In this document: positions 1 to 8,300 of the stretch, one piece after another
Position numbering within the stretch: the first letter of the stretch is position 1
Layout: each line of letters opens with the position of its first letter
Source: RFXV01 sp038150465
Lineage (GTDB): Bacteria; Bacteroidota; Bacteroidia; Flavobacteriales; Schleiferiaceae
Reading direction: 5' to 3'
NCBI GenBank assembly: GCA_038150465.1
Contig: JAYOTP010000008.1
Span: forward strand, 1-64,000
DNA: 64,000 nucleotides
Translations under genes and position numbers: made by a program
Notes under the pieces: generated by a model
What the model was told of the DNA's origin: nothing
Seen by the model: only the letters and a program-made list of their open reading frames with translations
Database searches by the model: none

Positions 1-237
1 GGTTCAGATGCTGATGTGGTCGCGGTATATCCAAATCCAGCCGACAATGAGCTTTTTGTCGCTGCGGCGGCGGGCGCTGAGGTATCCATCATGGATATGA
101 ATGGCCGGGTGATCGCTCAGAATACCGTGATGCATTCTGAAGTGGCATTCGACCTTTCTGAGGTTGCTGCTGGAGCATACATGGTGCGCGTCATCGACGG
201 TGCTGATGTTACAGTTGAGAAGTTCATCAAGAAGTAA
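1..237 (+). CDS. C-terminal fragment of a type IX secretion substrate (Por sorting domain), 5' truncated by window edge
   Basis: The reading frame is open from base 1, so only the last 78 codons are seen. The fragment contains the YPNPADNELFV signature that opens type A sorting domains of Bacteroidota type IX secretion, followed by a short beta-rich module (MDMNGRV, GAYMVRV) and a lysine-ending tail. Such domains direct secretion across the outer membrane and are normally cleaved, with attachment to surface LPS or release. What the passenger does cannot be told because it lies before the window. A strong intrinsic terminator follows about 28 bases after the stop, so this is the end of its transcription unit. 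Confidence 0.85.
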   Translation, partial: GSDADVVAVYPNPADNELFVAAAAGAEVSIMDMNGRVIAQNTVMHSEVAFDLSEVAAGAYMVRVIDGADVTVEKFIKK

Positions 238-264
238 TTCTCTCTGCTTTTATTCATTCATTTG

Positions 265-290
265 GCCCCGCACAGAGTGCGGGGCTTTTT
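265..290 (+). terminator. Intrinsic terminator after the type IX substrate gene
   Basis: A perfect 9-bp GC-rich stem (265-273 paired with 277-285, loop AGA) is followed directly by five Ts. It separates the upstream secreted protein from the porZ-like gene. Confidence 0.9.
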
Positions 291-323
291 ATTGCCAACA
301 ATTTCTGCCCTGAGGTAATGATT

Positions 324-331
324 TACTTTTG
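324..331 (+). promoter_or_regulatory. Bacteroidota -7 box TACTTTTG upstream of porZ-like gene
   Basis: TACTTTTG matches the Bacteroidota primary-sigma -7 consensus TAnnTTTG exactly and lies 31 bases before the ATG at 363, just after a terminator. No TTG stands at the usual 17-23 base spacing, so only the -7 half is supported. Confidence 0.5.
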
Positions 332-362
332 AAAGCGTTTCCTTTTTCCCGGCACTTGGCTC

Positions 363-2687
363 ATGCGCTTACTGACCTTCCTTCTTGCATCCTTCCCCCT
401 ATGGGCCACTGCGCAGTTCGCGGATGATCAGAATACGGTTCTCTGGCGCGAGTTCTTGAGCTTCACCAGCCTTCAGGAGGTCATCCACGATGACCAAACC
501 GTCTACGGCGCCTCACAGCAGGGCGTTTTCATTTTTGATGATGTCTACAAGACCACCGAACGCCTGACCAAGGTCAGCGGTCTCAATGATTTTGACATTG
601 TGGACATAGGATTCCACAGAGGATTGGGTCTTCTTTCTGTGGGCTATCTCTCGGGAAATGTGGACATCGTTTTTCCAGATGGGAGCGTGACCAATTATTC
701 GGACATCAAACGGGCACCGGGCATTTTTGGTGGGAAGGCCATCCACCACACATTGGAATGGGGCGACAGCCTCTTGCTGGCCTGTGACTTTGGGGTCGTT
801 GTCCTGGATCTGAAGAACGGTTTCTTTCGGGACACCTGGTACATCGGAACCGACGGCGGTCAGCTGAAGGTGACGCAACTTGAGATCGATCGGGCGGCAG
901 GAATGATCTATGCGGCCACAGAAGTGGGGCTGCTTCAAGCCAAGCTGGATGATCCTCTGCGCTTTTTTTCCTCTTGGAAGCCGGTCCCAGGGAGTCATCG
1001 CACAGAAACGCGTTTTGTGGCGCTGCACAATGGTGGGCTGATCTACGAACACGCGGCCGCGGACGGACAGAACGATTCGGTCTATGTGCTCCAGCAAGGC
1101 CAGCGAAGTCTGCTGCCGACTCAATTCGGCGGACGGATTTCGGAACTGGAGCGTGGGCAGGAAGGCCTGGAAGTCGTCTATCAGTACAATGCAGTTCTTT
1201 ATCAGGACGATCTTTCGGTCATCGCCAACGTGGCGGTCAACAATGATGAGCTCAAGGATTTTTCACCTCAGTCGGTCTCCTTCAACTACACCGACAGCCG
1301 CTATTGGATCGCTGACAAGAAGCTGAGTCTCATTCGCAATTTCGATCTGTACTACAATCAATTCATCACCTTCAACGGTCCGCCTTCGAACGATCAGTTC
1401 CGACTGGCCACTACGGGCAGGGATCTTCTGATAGCGCCAGGTGGAATGACGGACATCTGGTCGCAGTCCTTTTTGGCCAACGGATTTTATCAGTACGACG
1501 GAGAAGGCGACTGGACGGCCCTCGCTTCGGCAACGGATCTGGACAATGCCCGGGACATCGTGCACATCACCATCGACCCGGAAGACCCCCAGCATGTCTT
1601 TGCTTCAAGCTGGGGATCGGGCCTGCTCGAATTGCGATCTGGAATGCTTGTCAACCGTTGGGATTCTTCGAACACCAATGGCATCATTCAGCCGGTAAAG
1701 GGATTGGCCGACCCTTTTCTGATCGGCGCAACGACCTTCGATGCCAATGGCGATCTGTGGATGACCAACAGCCTGGTCGATCGATCTCTTGTGGTGCGCA
1801 GAGCCAATGGCGATTGGGAAAACTTTGGTCTCGGCTCATTGGGGGGAACGACCAATCACACCCGTGACCTAATGGCCACTTCAGAGGGTCAGATCTGGAT
1901 CAATTCGAGGAATTCGGGCATTGTGGTCTGCAGGGAGTCTGCAAATGGACTTCAGGTAAGAGGGCTGAATACAGTCCCGGGTACGGGCAATCTGCCCAGT
2001 TCTCAAGTCACCGGGTTTGCCGAGGATCAGGACGGGGAAGTATGGATCACCACCGATGCAGGTCTGGGAGTCGTCTATACGGCCTATAACATATTCGAGA
2101 ACGGACTGACCTACGATGCACAGCCCATCCTCATTGAAACATCAGAGGGGATCGTGGAGCGTCTGTTCAATGGGCAGCCACTGACAGCGGTCGAAGTGGA
2201 CGGCGCCAACAAAAAGTGGATCGGGACATCCAACAACGGTCTGTTCTATCTGAGCGAAGACGGTACGCAGGCCATCCATCATTTCACAGCAGAGAACTCG
2301 CCGCTGCTGTCCAACAACATCCTCGACATCACCATTGAGGACAAGACAGGAATTGTCTACATCGCAACAGACCGCGGGCTCATTTCCTTCAAAGGCAGCG
2401 CCACAAGAGGAGGCGATGTGTACAGCGATGTCTATGCCTATCCGAATCCCGTTCGTCCGGAGTACAAAGGACCGATCTTCATTACCGGCTTGCTGACCAA
2501 TTCCCAGGTCAAGATCACAGATCTGTCCGGAAACCTCATCTATGAAACAGTTGCAGAAGGCGGACAGGCGAGTTGGGACGGGAATAATTTTTCTGGAAGA
2601 CGCGCAGCAAGTGGTGTGTATCTGATCTATCTGACCAATGATGACGGCAGTCAGCAGCTGGCCACCAAAGTCCTGTTGATCAATTGA
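363..2687 (+). CDS. porZ: PorZ-like beta-propeller protein with type IX C-terminal domain
   Basis: A 774-residue secreted protein. A signal peptide (about residues 1-17, ending ATAQ) precedes a PorZ-type beta-propeller with repeated short propeller strands of the two-component-regulator kind (for example GEVWITTDAGLGVV and NKKWIGTSNNGLFYL). The last ~85 residues form a sorting domain beginning YAYPNPVRPEY. In Porphyromonas gingivalis PorZ is a surface component of the type IX attachment complex that delivers anionic LPS to the sortase PorU; that role here is inferred from the architecture. The adjacent recO start overlaps its stop codon, so the two are probably co-transcribed. Other large propeller proteins of Bacteroidota share this layout, so the symbol is likely but not proven. 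Confidence 0.72.
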   Translation: MRLLTFLLASFPLWATAQFADDQNTVLWREFLSFTSLQEVIHDDQTVYGASQQGVFIFDDVYKTTERLTKVSGLNDFDIVDIGFHRGLGLLSVGYLSGNVDIVFPDGSVTNYSDIKRAPGIFGGKAIHHTLEWGDSLLLACDFGVVVLDLKNGFFRDTWYIGTDGGQLKVTQLEIDRAAGMIYAATEVGLLQAKLDDPLRFFSSWKPVPGSHRTETRFVALHNGGLIYEHAAADGQNDSVYVLQQGQRSLLPTQFGGRISELERGQEGLEVVYQYNAVLYQDDLSVIANVAVNNDELKDFSPQSVSFNYTDSRYWIADKKLSLIRNFDLYYNQFITFNGPPSNDQFRLATTGRDLLIAPGGMTDIWSQSFLANGFYQYDGEGDWTALASATDLDNARDIVHITIDPEDPQHVFASSWGSGLLELRSGMLVNRWDSSNTNGIIQPVKGLADPFLIGATTFDANGDLWMTNSLVDRSLVVRRANGDWENFGLGSLGGTTNHTRDLMATSEGQIWINSRNSGIVVCRESANGLQVRGLNTVPGTGNLPSSQVTGFAEDQDGEVWITTDAGLGVVYTAYNIFENGLTYDAQPILIETSEGIVERLFNGQPLTAVEVDGANKKWIGTSNNGLFYLSEDGTQAIHHFTAENSPLLSNNILDITIEDKTGIVYIATDRGLISFKGSATRGGDVYSDVYAYPNPVRPEYKGPIFITGLLTNSQVKITDLSGNLIYETVAEGGQASWDGNNFSGRRAASGVYLIYLTNDDGSQQLATKVLLIN

Positions 2688-3409
2688 GCTGGCGTTCCCT
2701 CCGGGCGTTCGTCCTGACCCATCGCCCGTATGGCGAAAAAGGCCACATCCTGCATTGCCTGACCGATGATCTTGGCCGTCAGTCTTATTTCCTTCCCTCT
2801 GTGCGATCGAAGAACGCGGCACTTCGGGCGTCCATGCTCCTGCCCCTGACGCCGCTTCAACTCATTGCCCGTGATTCGGGAAAAGATCAGCTGGAACGCA
2901 TCAAAGAAGCTTCGGTGCTCTGGCATCCGCAGCACATGCATGGCCATCCGGTAAAATCCGCCATTTGCCTGATGATCGCCGAATTGCTCGACCATCTCTT
3001 TATGGAAAAGACCGATCAAACGGCCCTTTGGGATTTTTTGGATCAGGAGCTGAAGCGATTCGATGCCTCCCCGGAAGAGGATCTGCTGTTCGCACTCTGG
3101 ATGTGTGTTCGACTGATGGATCATTCGGGCTCTTCGATCCCAGCTCCGAAAGACACGCCAGGCTATTTTGATCTGCTGAGTGCAGAATGGTCTTCTTCGG
3201 AGGGTGCGGACCATCTGGATGCACGGGCCTCCTCGCTGTTGGCAGATATTATCGAGACCGATTGGACGCTGATGCGCCCCGAGGATTCAGAGGCCCATTC
3301 CCGTCGGGCGCTCATGGATGGGCTTCAACGATTTTGGACCTGGCATCATCCGGAAATGCGTACACTCAAGTCGCTGGAGGTCGTTCGGGAATACTTAGGC
3401 GGTCTTTGA
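2684..3409 (+). CDS. recO: DNA repair protein RecO
   Basis: A 241-residue protein with the RecO N-terminal OB fold (start LRAFVLTHRPYGEKGHI, then DLGRQSYFLPSVRSKNA) and a helical C-terminal half. RecO works with RecF and RecR to load RecA on SSB-coated single-stranded DNA. The start is TTG at 2684, whose last two bases and the following A form the TGA stop of the preceding gene, giving a 4-base overlap typical of translational coupling. The zinc-finger cysteines of some RecO proteins are not evident. It ends 3 bases before the end of the convergent DUF4837 gene. Confidence 0.85.
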   Translation: MSWRSLRAFVLTHRPYGEKGHILHCLTDDLGRQSYFLPSVRSKNAALRASMLLPLTPLQLIARDSGKDQLERIKEASVLWHPQHMHGHPVKSAICLMIAELLDHLFMEKTDQTALWDFLDQELKRFDASPEEDLLFALWMCVRLMDHSGSSIPAPKDTPGYFDLLSAEWSSSEGADHLDARASSLLADIIETDWTLMRPEDSEAHSRRALMDGLQRFWTWHHPEMRTLKSLEVVREYLGGL

Positions 3410-3412
3410 GGC

Positions 3413-4384
3413 CTATGGGAGCTTGAGGCTGTTCATGATGGCCTCGAGTTCGAAAAGCAGCCGTCTTTTGTCCATATCAGGCGCGTATACAAAGCCTTCC
3501 AGGGTCACGATCTGTCCGTTCTCTTCATCGAAAAGGGTATAACTCAAAAAAGGACCGCCCATGAAATCACCTTCCACCCGCCAAAGCCCGCGCGTCTCCA
3601 ACGCAAAACGGCCATCCAATTCGGAGGTTTCGATCGACGGCGGCAATCTGTATTCGGTGGTCATATAGGTTCCATCGAATTGCCCCGGGACATAGGTTTT
3701 GCACAGACTGTCGCGCACGGGGAGAATGTCTTTTCCCAGCAGCAACAGATCATCATCCAGAGGACGACGATGGATCATGAGGCACTGATCGCTCTTTTGG
3801 TTCCGGCTCCAAAAGATGCTCAAGTCCTCAAGGTCAGTGTCCAGCTCAAAATTGATGGGAAGGGTGATCTGCGCCTGCAGTGATCGGAGCAGCGCTGAGT
3901 TGGATGCATTCTGTCGTTGTCGGGCGATGCGTTTCAGGATGTGCCGACGCTCAAAAGCACGGATGCCCTTCAGGTGTTGCGCAAGTTCATCCTCCATTTG
4001 CTGCAAGAGCTCTGCTTCAGAAGGGGCTCTGTAGGAGGTGATCATTTGAGGTTTGGACCAAAGATTCTCTCCCTGGCTGCTCTGCATGCTGCTGTCGATC
4101 TCCGCCATGAAGATCAGGTGGGCTCTTTTGAGCAGCTCGTTGAGCGCTTTGGGTTCGATGCGTATGAGCTTGTACCAAGCCTCCTCCTGAGGCATGCCGG
4201 GCATGGGTGCGTTGAATTGCTCCCTGACCTTTGAACCCACGGAACCTTCCCAGAGGGCATGGTCCATCACCACCAGCACTTCAAGGCTTCCACCCGTACT
4301 TCCGGGGAGCAGGATCTCCACCTGCTTTTCAGGTCCGGTGCAGGAGAGGAGCAACACAAGGCTCAGAAATGCGGGCCATCTCAT
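3413..4384 (-). CDS. DUF4837 family lipoprotein
   Basis: A 323-residue protein whose first 15 residues form a lipoprotein signal (MRWPAFLSLVLLLSC), predicting lipidation at Cys15. The body, including a central segment rich in Glu, Gln and Arg helices and a C-terminal ELEAIMNSLK, matches the Bacteroidota-specific DUF4837 family, whose function is unknown to me. It starts 7 bases after the LysM transglycosylase gene and is last in the run tatA-gatA-mltD-DUF4837. The pairing with a peptidoglycan enzyme suggests an envelope role, which is inference only. Confidence 0.8.
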   Translation of the reverse strand: MRWPAFLSLVLLLSCTGPEKQVEILLPGSTGGSLEVLVVMDHALWEGSVGSKVREQFNAPMPGMPQEEAWYKLIRIEPKALNELLKRAHLIFMAEIDSSMQSSQGENLWSKPQMITSYRAPSEAELLQQMEDELAQHLKGIRAFERRHILKRIARQRQNASNSALLRSLQAQITLPINFELDTDLEDLSIFWSRNQKSDQCLMIHRRPLDDDLLLLGKDILPVRDSLCKTYVPGQFDGTYMTTEYRLPPSIETSELDGRFALETRGLWRVEGDFMGGPFLSYTLFDEENGQIVTLEGFVYAPDMDKRRLLFELEAIMNSLKLP

Positions 4385-4391
4385 AAGGTCG

Positions 4392-5897
4392 TCAGCTCTT
4401 TTTGTGGATCCTGAGCTTCATGCCGGGCTTTATTTTCCGCGCACTGCGAATGCGGTTCCACTCCATGATCTGTTCCGGGCTTATGCCTGGATAGCGTTGA
4501 GCAATGCCATATAGAGTGTCTCCCGGGCGGACGGTATACACATCGGTGTTTGCGTCTGAAGTCACCGTTTCCGAGGCTGTTTTCTTTTTCTTGCTTCCAT
4601 GATCCACCGAACTGTAGATGATCAGTTTCTGTCCTGTCCGGATCAGGTGGCCACTCAGCTTATTCCACTCCTTGAGTTGCGACACGCGCACTCCGTAGCG
4701 TTGTGCGATGAGTCCCAAACTTTCGCCGCTTCGGACCCGATGGGTGATGTGTTCCACAACGGGTTCTGCCGATCTGCCGATCTGTTCCTTTCGCTCGGCC
4801 TCCAGAGCAATGAGCTTTCGAATGCTGTCCCTTTGGCTGATGAAAAGGCCCACTTTATTGGCGGGAAGGACCAAGGTCCTCCTGGCAGAGGCATCAGGAG
4901 CCGCAGGAACATAATCCATGATGTACTGCGGATTCAGTTTTTGGAGGATCTGCACATCGGTGGTGAGCAGCGCCGCGATCTGATCGAAATAGACCGGTGC
5001 ATCGAGTAGAAGGGTATCTACCTGATGGTAAGAGAAAAGAGGCGGCTCCGCTTTCAGCCCATAGTCGGCTGCGTATTGGAAGGCATAATTCACAGCAATG
5101 AAGGCCGGCACATAGGAGCGGGTTTCCCGGGGCAGGAACTGCCGTATGGCCCAATATTCTTTTTTACCGCCCGATCTGCGAATGGCCTTACGCACGTTGC
5201 CGGGGCCGGAATTATACGCTGCAAGTGCGAGGCTCCAGTCACCGAACAGTTCGTGCAGGTCCCTTAAATACCGACAGGCGGCATCGGTCGAGGCGCGCGG
5301 GTCACAGCGATCATCTACGTAGTTGTTCACTTTAAGTCCGTACAGTTTCCCTGTGGGCAGCATGAACTGCCAAAGGCCCTGAGCCCGCACGCGCGACAAG
5401 GCACGTGGATTCAGAGCGGATTCCACCACAGCGAGGTATTTGAGTTCGAGCGGGAGACCGTAGGCTTCCAATCTTTCCTCAAACATCGGGAAGTAGTAGG
5501 CGGCCTCTCCGAGCATGCGATTCATTTGCGCCTGTCTCCTCTGCGTATACAGATCGATGAATCGCTGAACATCTCCATTGTAGACCAGATCGAAAGGGGT
5601 TTCCAGATTCAAAAGCTGCATTCGCCGTTCTACTTCACTTTTTTCCGGAAGTACGGCCAGCGAATCTGTGGAAGTGTTTCCCGCACTGTTTTTAAATGGC
5701 ATTCCCATTTGCATCCAAAGGCTGTCCATTTGGGCGAGCAAGGGATCGTCTTCCAAAGGCGCATACAAGGCGATACTGTCCGGTCCAAGGCTTGTAGCCT
5801 TTGCTGTATCGTTCTCTTCTGACTGTGCGCCAACAGGCAATGAGCCACCAAGCAGCAAAGTCAGGAGAAAAGCGATCGGGCTGCTGGAAAACTTCAT
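4392..5897 (-). CDS. LysM-containing lytic transglycosylase (MltD-like)
   Basis: A 501-residue periplasmic enzyme. The start chosen at 5897 gives a clean signal peptide (MKFSSSPIAFLLTLLLGG, cleavage near VGAQ); the longer frame upstream has no signal and overlaps gatA. An SLT (family 1) catalytic domain sits at about residues 130-290, with the catalytic Glu in VVESALNPRA followed by GLWQFMLPTG and the AYNSGPGNV motif. Two LysM repeats lie in the C-terminal third (HRVRSGESLGLIAQRYGV and VYTVRPGDTLYGIAQRYPG), binding peptidoglycan. It cleaves the glycan strand to 1,6-anhydromuramic ends. It lies 10 bases after gatA and 7 before the DUF4837 gene. Confidence 0.92.
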   Translation of the reverse strand: MKFSSSPIAFLLTLLLGGSLPVGAQSEENDTAKATSLGPDSIALYAPLEDDPLLAQMDSLWMQMGMPFKNSAGNTSTDSLAVLPEKSEVERRMQLLNLETPFDLVYNGDVQRFIDLYTQRRQAQMNRMLGEAAYYFPMFEERLEAYGLPLELKYLAVVESALNPRALSRVRAQGLWQFMLPTGKLYGLKVNNYVDDRCDPRASTDAACRYLRDLHELFGDWSLALAAYNSGPGNVRKAIRRSGGKKEYWAIRQFLPRETRSYVPAFIAVNYAFQYAADYGLKAEPPLFSYHQVDTLLLDAPVYFDQIAALLTTDVQILQKLNPQYIMDYVPAAPDASARRTLVLPANKVGLFISQRDSIRKLIALEAERKEQIGRSAEPVVEHITHRVRSGESLGLIAQRYGVRVSQLKEWNKLSGHLIRTGQKLIIYSSVDHGSKKKKTASETVTSDANTDVYTVRPGDTLYGIAQRYPGISPEQIMEWNRIRSARKIKPGMKLRIHKKS

Positions 5898-5907
5898 AGA
5901 GGACGCA

Positions 5908-7353
5908 TCATGTTTTTGGAACGCCGCGAAGCTCCTTGAATTGCTCGGCCATTCCGAGCAAGTTGCCTTCCTGCCATGCGGAGGTTGTGAGCTGCATGCC
6001 CAAAGGCAAGCCACTCGCTCCCGTGCCAAAGGGGATGGACAAAGCGGGCAGTCCTGTGATATTGGCCAGTACAGTAAAGATGTCTTCGAGGTACATCACC
6101 GTCGGGTCTGAAGATTCCCTTCCGATCGGGAAGGCCTCATGAGGAGAGGTCGGGGTCAGGAGGAAATCGTAGTTCTCCAAAAGTTTTTCGGTATGGTCCC
6201 GAACCATCCTGCGCGCTTTTTGCGCTTTCCCATAATAGGCGTCGTAGTAGCCAGCGCTGAGCACAAAGGTTCCCATCATGATACGTCTTTTCACCTCAGG
6301 TCCGAATCCTTCGGTACGAGAACGCTTGTGGATCTCTTCGAGTTCCTGTGTGTCTTCTGCCCGATAACCATAATGCACCCCGTCGAACCGGGCCAGATTG
6401 GATGAAGCCTCAGCCGTGGTCAACAGGTAATAGATCGGGACGAGTTCGTCGAGGTAGGGAAACTCCACGGTATCCACCTGATGCCCCTTTTCACGCAATC
6501 CATCGATCAGCCTGGCATAGGTTTCCCGTACTTCCTTTTGTAGCCCTGGATGCTGGAGAACAGAATCCAGTACAGCGAAGCGCTTGGGCTTAGAGCGATC
6601 GTAATCGAGGTATTCATCCGAAAAGACTGGAACTTCCCGGTCCGAGCAGGTGCTGTCGAAAGCATCGGGTCCGGAGATCACTTCCATGATACGGGCAGCG
6701 TCTTCGGCATTTTGGGTGAAGGGTCCGATCTGATCGAAGCTCGAGGCATAGGCGATCAGTCCGTGTCGGGATACGCGCCCGTAGGTCGGCTTCAGGCCCC
6801 ATGTGCCTGTAAAAGAAGCAGGTTGACGAATGGATCCACCCGTATCGGAGCCCAATGCCACATGGCAAAGACCCGCAGCCACAGCGGCCGCTGAGCCACC
6901 AGATGAACCTCCTGGAACCCGCGTCTTGTCGAGTGGATTCAGGACCGGGCCATAGGCGGAAAACTCGTTGGACGAACCCATGGCGAACTCATCGCAATTG
7001 GTCCGGCCGATCAGTATGGCATCTTCGTCCAGCAATCGCTGCACGGCCGTTGCCGAAAAGAGGGATTGAAAACCTTCGAGGATCTTGCTGCTCGCACTCA
7101 GTTTGTGGTCCTGATAACAGAGGTTGTCCTTCAGGGCGATGACCATTCCGGCCAGCTTTCCCGCATTGCCTCTCTCGATCTTTTTGTCAATGACCGTGGC
7201 GCGTGCGCGCGCGTCAGGAGCAAAAACCTCGAGGAAGCAGTTCAGATCACTTTGCTGATCGATTCGCGCCAAAAGCGCTTCCACCACCTGCACAACGCTG
7301 GTCGTTCCATCGAGCAGATCCTGTCTGTAGATGCTGTAGCCCTTGTATTCCAA
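5908..7353 (-). CDS. gatA: Asp-tRNA(Asn)/Glu-tRNA(Gln) amidotransferase subunit A
   Basis: A 481-residue amidase-signature enzyme. It shows the Ser-cisSer-Lys catalytic set: Lys in VIALKDN, then GGSSGGSAAAVAAG and GSDTGGSIRQPAS, followed by GLKPTYGRVSRHGL, which is diagnostic of GatA rather than other amidases. In the GatCAB complex it releases ammonia from glutamine to amidate mischarged Glu-tRNA(Gln) or Asp-tRNA(Asn). gatB and gatC are not next to it. It is placed between tatA (14 bases upstream) and the lytic transglycosylase (10 bases downstream), a housekeeping gene inside an envelope operon. Confidence 0.95.
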   Translation of the reverse strand: MEYKGYSIYRQDLLDGTTSVVQVVEALLARIDQQSDLNCFLEVFAPDARARATVIDKKIERGNAGKLAGMVIALKDNLCYQDHKLSASSKILEGFQSLFSATAVQRLLDEDAILIGRTNCDEFAMGSSNEFSAYGPVLNPLDKTRVPGGSSGGSAAAVAAGLCHVALGSDTGGSIRQPASFTGTWGLKPTYGRVSRHGLIAYASSFDQIGPFTQNAEDAARIMEVISGPDAFDSTCSDREVPVFSDEYLDYDRSKPKRFAVLDSVLQHPGLQKEVRETYARLIDGLREKGHQVDTVEFPYLDELVPIYYLLTTAEASSNLARFDGVHYGYRAEDTQELEEIHKRSRTEGFGPEVKRRIMMGTFVLSAGYYDAYYGKAQKARRMVRDHTEKLLENYDFLLTPTSPHEAFPIGRESSDPTVMYLEDIFTVLANITGLPALSIPFGTGASGLPLGMQLTTSAWQEGNLLGMAEQFKELRGVPKT

Positions 7354-7367
7354 TGCCCGCGAAGCGC

Positions 7368-7571
7368 TCAGGACTTGTTGTCCTTGGGGTCGTCCTTAGA
7401 GGGCTCTTTCTTTTCGTCCTCCTTCACCGCATCCTTGAATTCTTTGATGCCGCCTCCCAGTCCGCGCATCAGTTCGGGGATCTTTCTTCCGCCGAACAAA
7501 AGGAGTATGGCCACTACGATAAGGATGATCTGGGGGCCTCCGATCATGCCCATTAAGATTGTTGCGCTCAT
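7368..7571 (-). CDS. tatA: Sec-independent protein translocase TatA/E
   Basis: A 67-residue membrane protein with one N-terminal transmembrane helix (about residues 12-27, IILIVVAILLLF) followed by the FGGRKIPELMRGLGGGIKEF amphipathic helix that defines TatA/B/E, and a charged Lys/Asp/Glu tail. TatA oligomers form the pore for folded, twin-arginine proteins in the inner membrane. Length fits TatA/E better than TatB. tatC is not in this window. The gene lies first of the closely spaced run leading into gatA. Confidence 0.93.
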   Translation of the reverse strand: MSATILMGMIGGPQIILIVVAILLLFGGRKIPELMRGLGGGIKEFKDAVKEDEKKEPSKDDPKDNKS

Positions 7572-7614
7572 GATGAATTCTTGCTGCTAAATTAGAAAAC
7601 AGGGAGTCAATACC

Positions 7615-7794
7615 TCAGTCTTCCTTCGGCTCATCCGGATCTTTGTCGTAGAGTTCTTTGTTTTCGTCCATGTGCTCGTCAAAAGCCTGTTCGATCCTCT
7701 TTTGAGGATCATCGGCAGCGGGCTTCTGGCTCTTGCATGCGGTCATGCCCAGGATCGTGGATAAGATGAGGGCGAGTAGTGGGATCTTTCTCAT
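7615..7794 (-). CDS. Small (59-residue) putative lipoprotein
   Basis: ATG at 7794 reads MRKIPLLALILSTILGMTAC, a typical lipoprotein signal with a cysteine at residue 20, followed by 39 strongly charged residues (KSQKPAADD ... KDPDEPKED) and TGA at 7615-7617. It fills what would otherwise be a gap of about 310 bases between tatA and the bacilliredoxin gene. It is too short for default ORF callers. It probably starts the transcript that runs on into tatA 43 bases later. No family is recognised; the acidic tail looks unstructured. The signal peptide and the absence of any competing frame support it as real. Confidence 0.7.
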   Translation of the reverse strand: MRKIPLLALILSTILGMTACKSQKPAADDPQKRIEQAFDEHMDENKELYDKDPDEPKED

Positions 7795-7860
7795 TGGATA
7801 TTCGTCTTTTCGTTCGGAGTTTCATCGGGATATCAGGGCTATTCTCCCTGAAACAAATGA

Positions 7861-7868
7861 TACCTTTG
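7861..7868 (+). promoter_or_regulatory. -7 box TACCTTTG upstream of bacilliredoxin gene
   Basis: Exact TAnnTTTG match 14 bases before the ATG at 7883. No TTG at the expected -33 distance, so activity would rest on the -7 element and flanking AT-rich sequence. Confidence 0.5.
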
Positions 7869-7882
7869 CAAAAATTTGATTC

Positions 7883-8296
7883 ATGTATCCAGAGGATCTC
7901 ATTCAGCCCATGCGACAGGAACTCATCGATGCCGGACTCAGCGAGATCCGCAGTTCTGATGAAGTTAAAAAGAATATCGAATCGGAGGGCACGACCTTCG
8001 TTGTCATCAACTCGGTTTGCGGTTGTGCTGCCGCCAATGCCCGTCCCGCCGTACGGTTGGCACTAAAGGGCAGCGAAAAGCTTCCCGACCGCATGATCAC
8101 CTCTTTCGCGGGCAATGATGTCGAGGCAGTGGACACGGCCAGAGAAATGATGGCGCCATTTCCGCCTTCATCGCCTTCCATGGCTCTGTTCAAGAATGGC
8201 CAGCTCGTTCACATGATCGAGCGTCATCACATTGAGGGCCGCAATGCGGAACTCATCTCAGAGAATCTCCAGGGGGCTTTTCAGGAGCACTGCTGA
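7883..8296 (+). CDS. BrxA/BrxB family bacilliredoxin (YphP/YqiW-like)
   Basis: A 137-residue thioredoxin-fold protein with the family's CGC active site (Cys46-Gly-Cys48 in INSVCGCAAANARP) and the conserved MAPFPPSSPSMALF and IERHHIEGR blocks. Bacillus homologues remove bacillithiol from mixed disulfides or isomerise disulfides; in Bacteroidota the family is widespread. Cytoplasmic, no signal peptide. It stands alone between divergent and convergent neighbours and carries its own promoter box at 7861. Which low-molecular-weight thiol it serves in this organism cannot be seen. Confidence 0.92.
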   Translation: MYPEDLIQPMRQELIDAGLSEIRSSDEVKKNIESEGTTFVVINSVCGCAAANARPAVRLALKGSEKLPDRMITSFAGNDVEAVDTAREMMAPFPPSSPSMALFKNGQLVHMIERHHIEGRNAELISENLQGAFQEHC

Positions 8297-8300
8297 GCAG

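Noticed and set aside
4392..6029. Longer 545-codon version of the LysM transglycosylase
   Set aside because: The extra 44 residues have no signal peptide, overlap gatA by more than 100 bases and precede a perfect signal peptide start at 5897.
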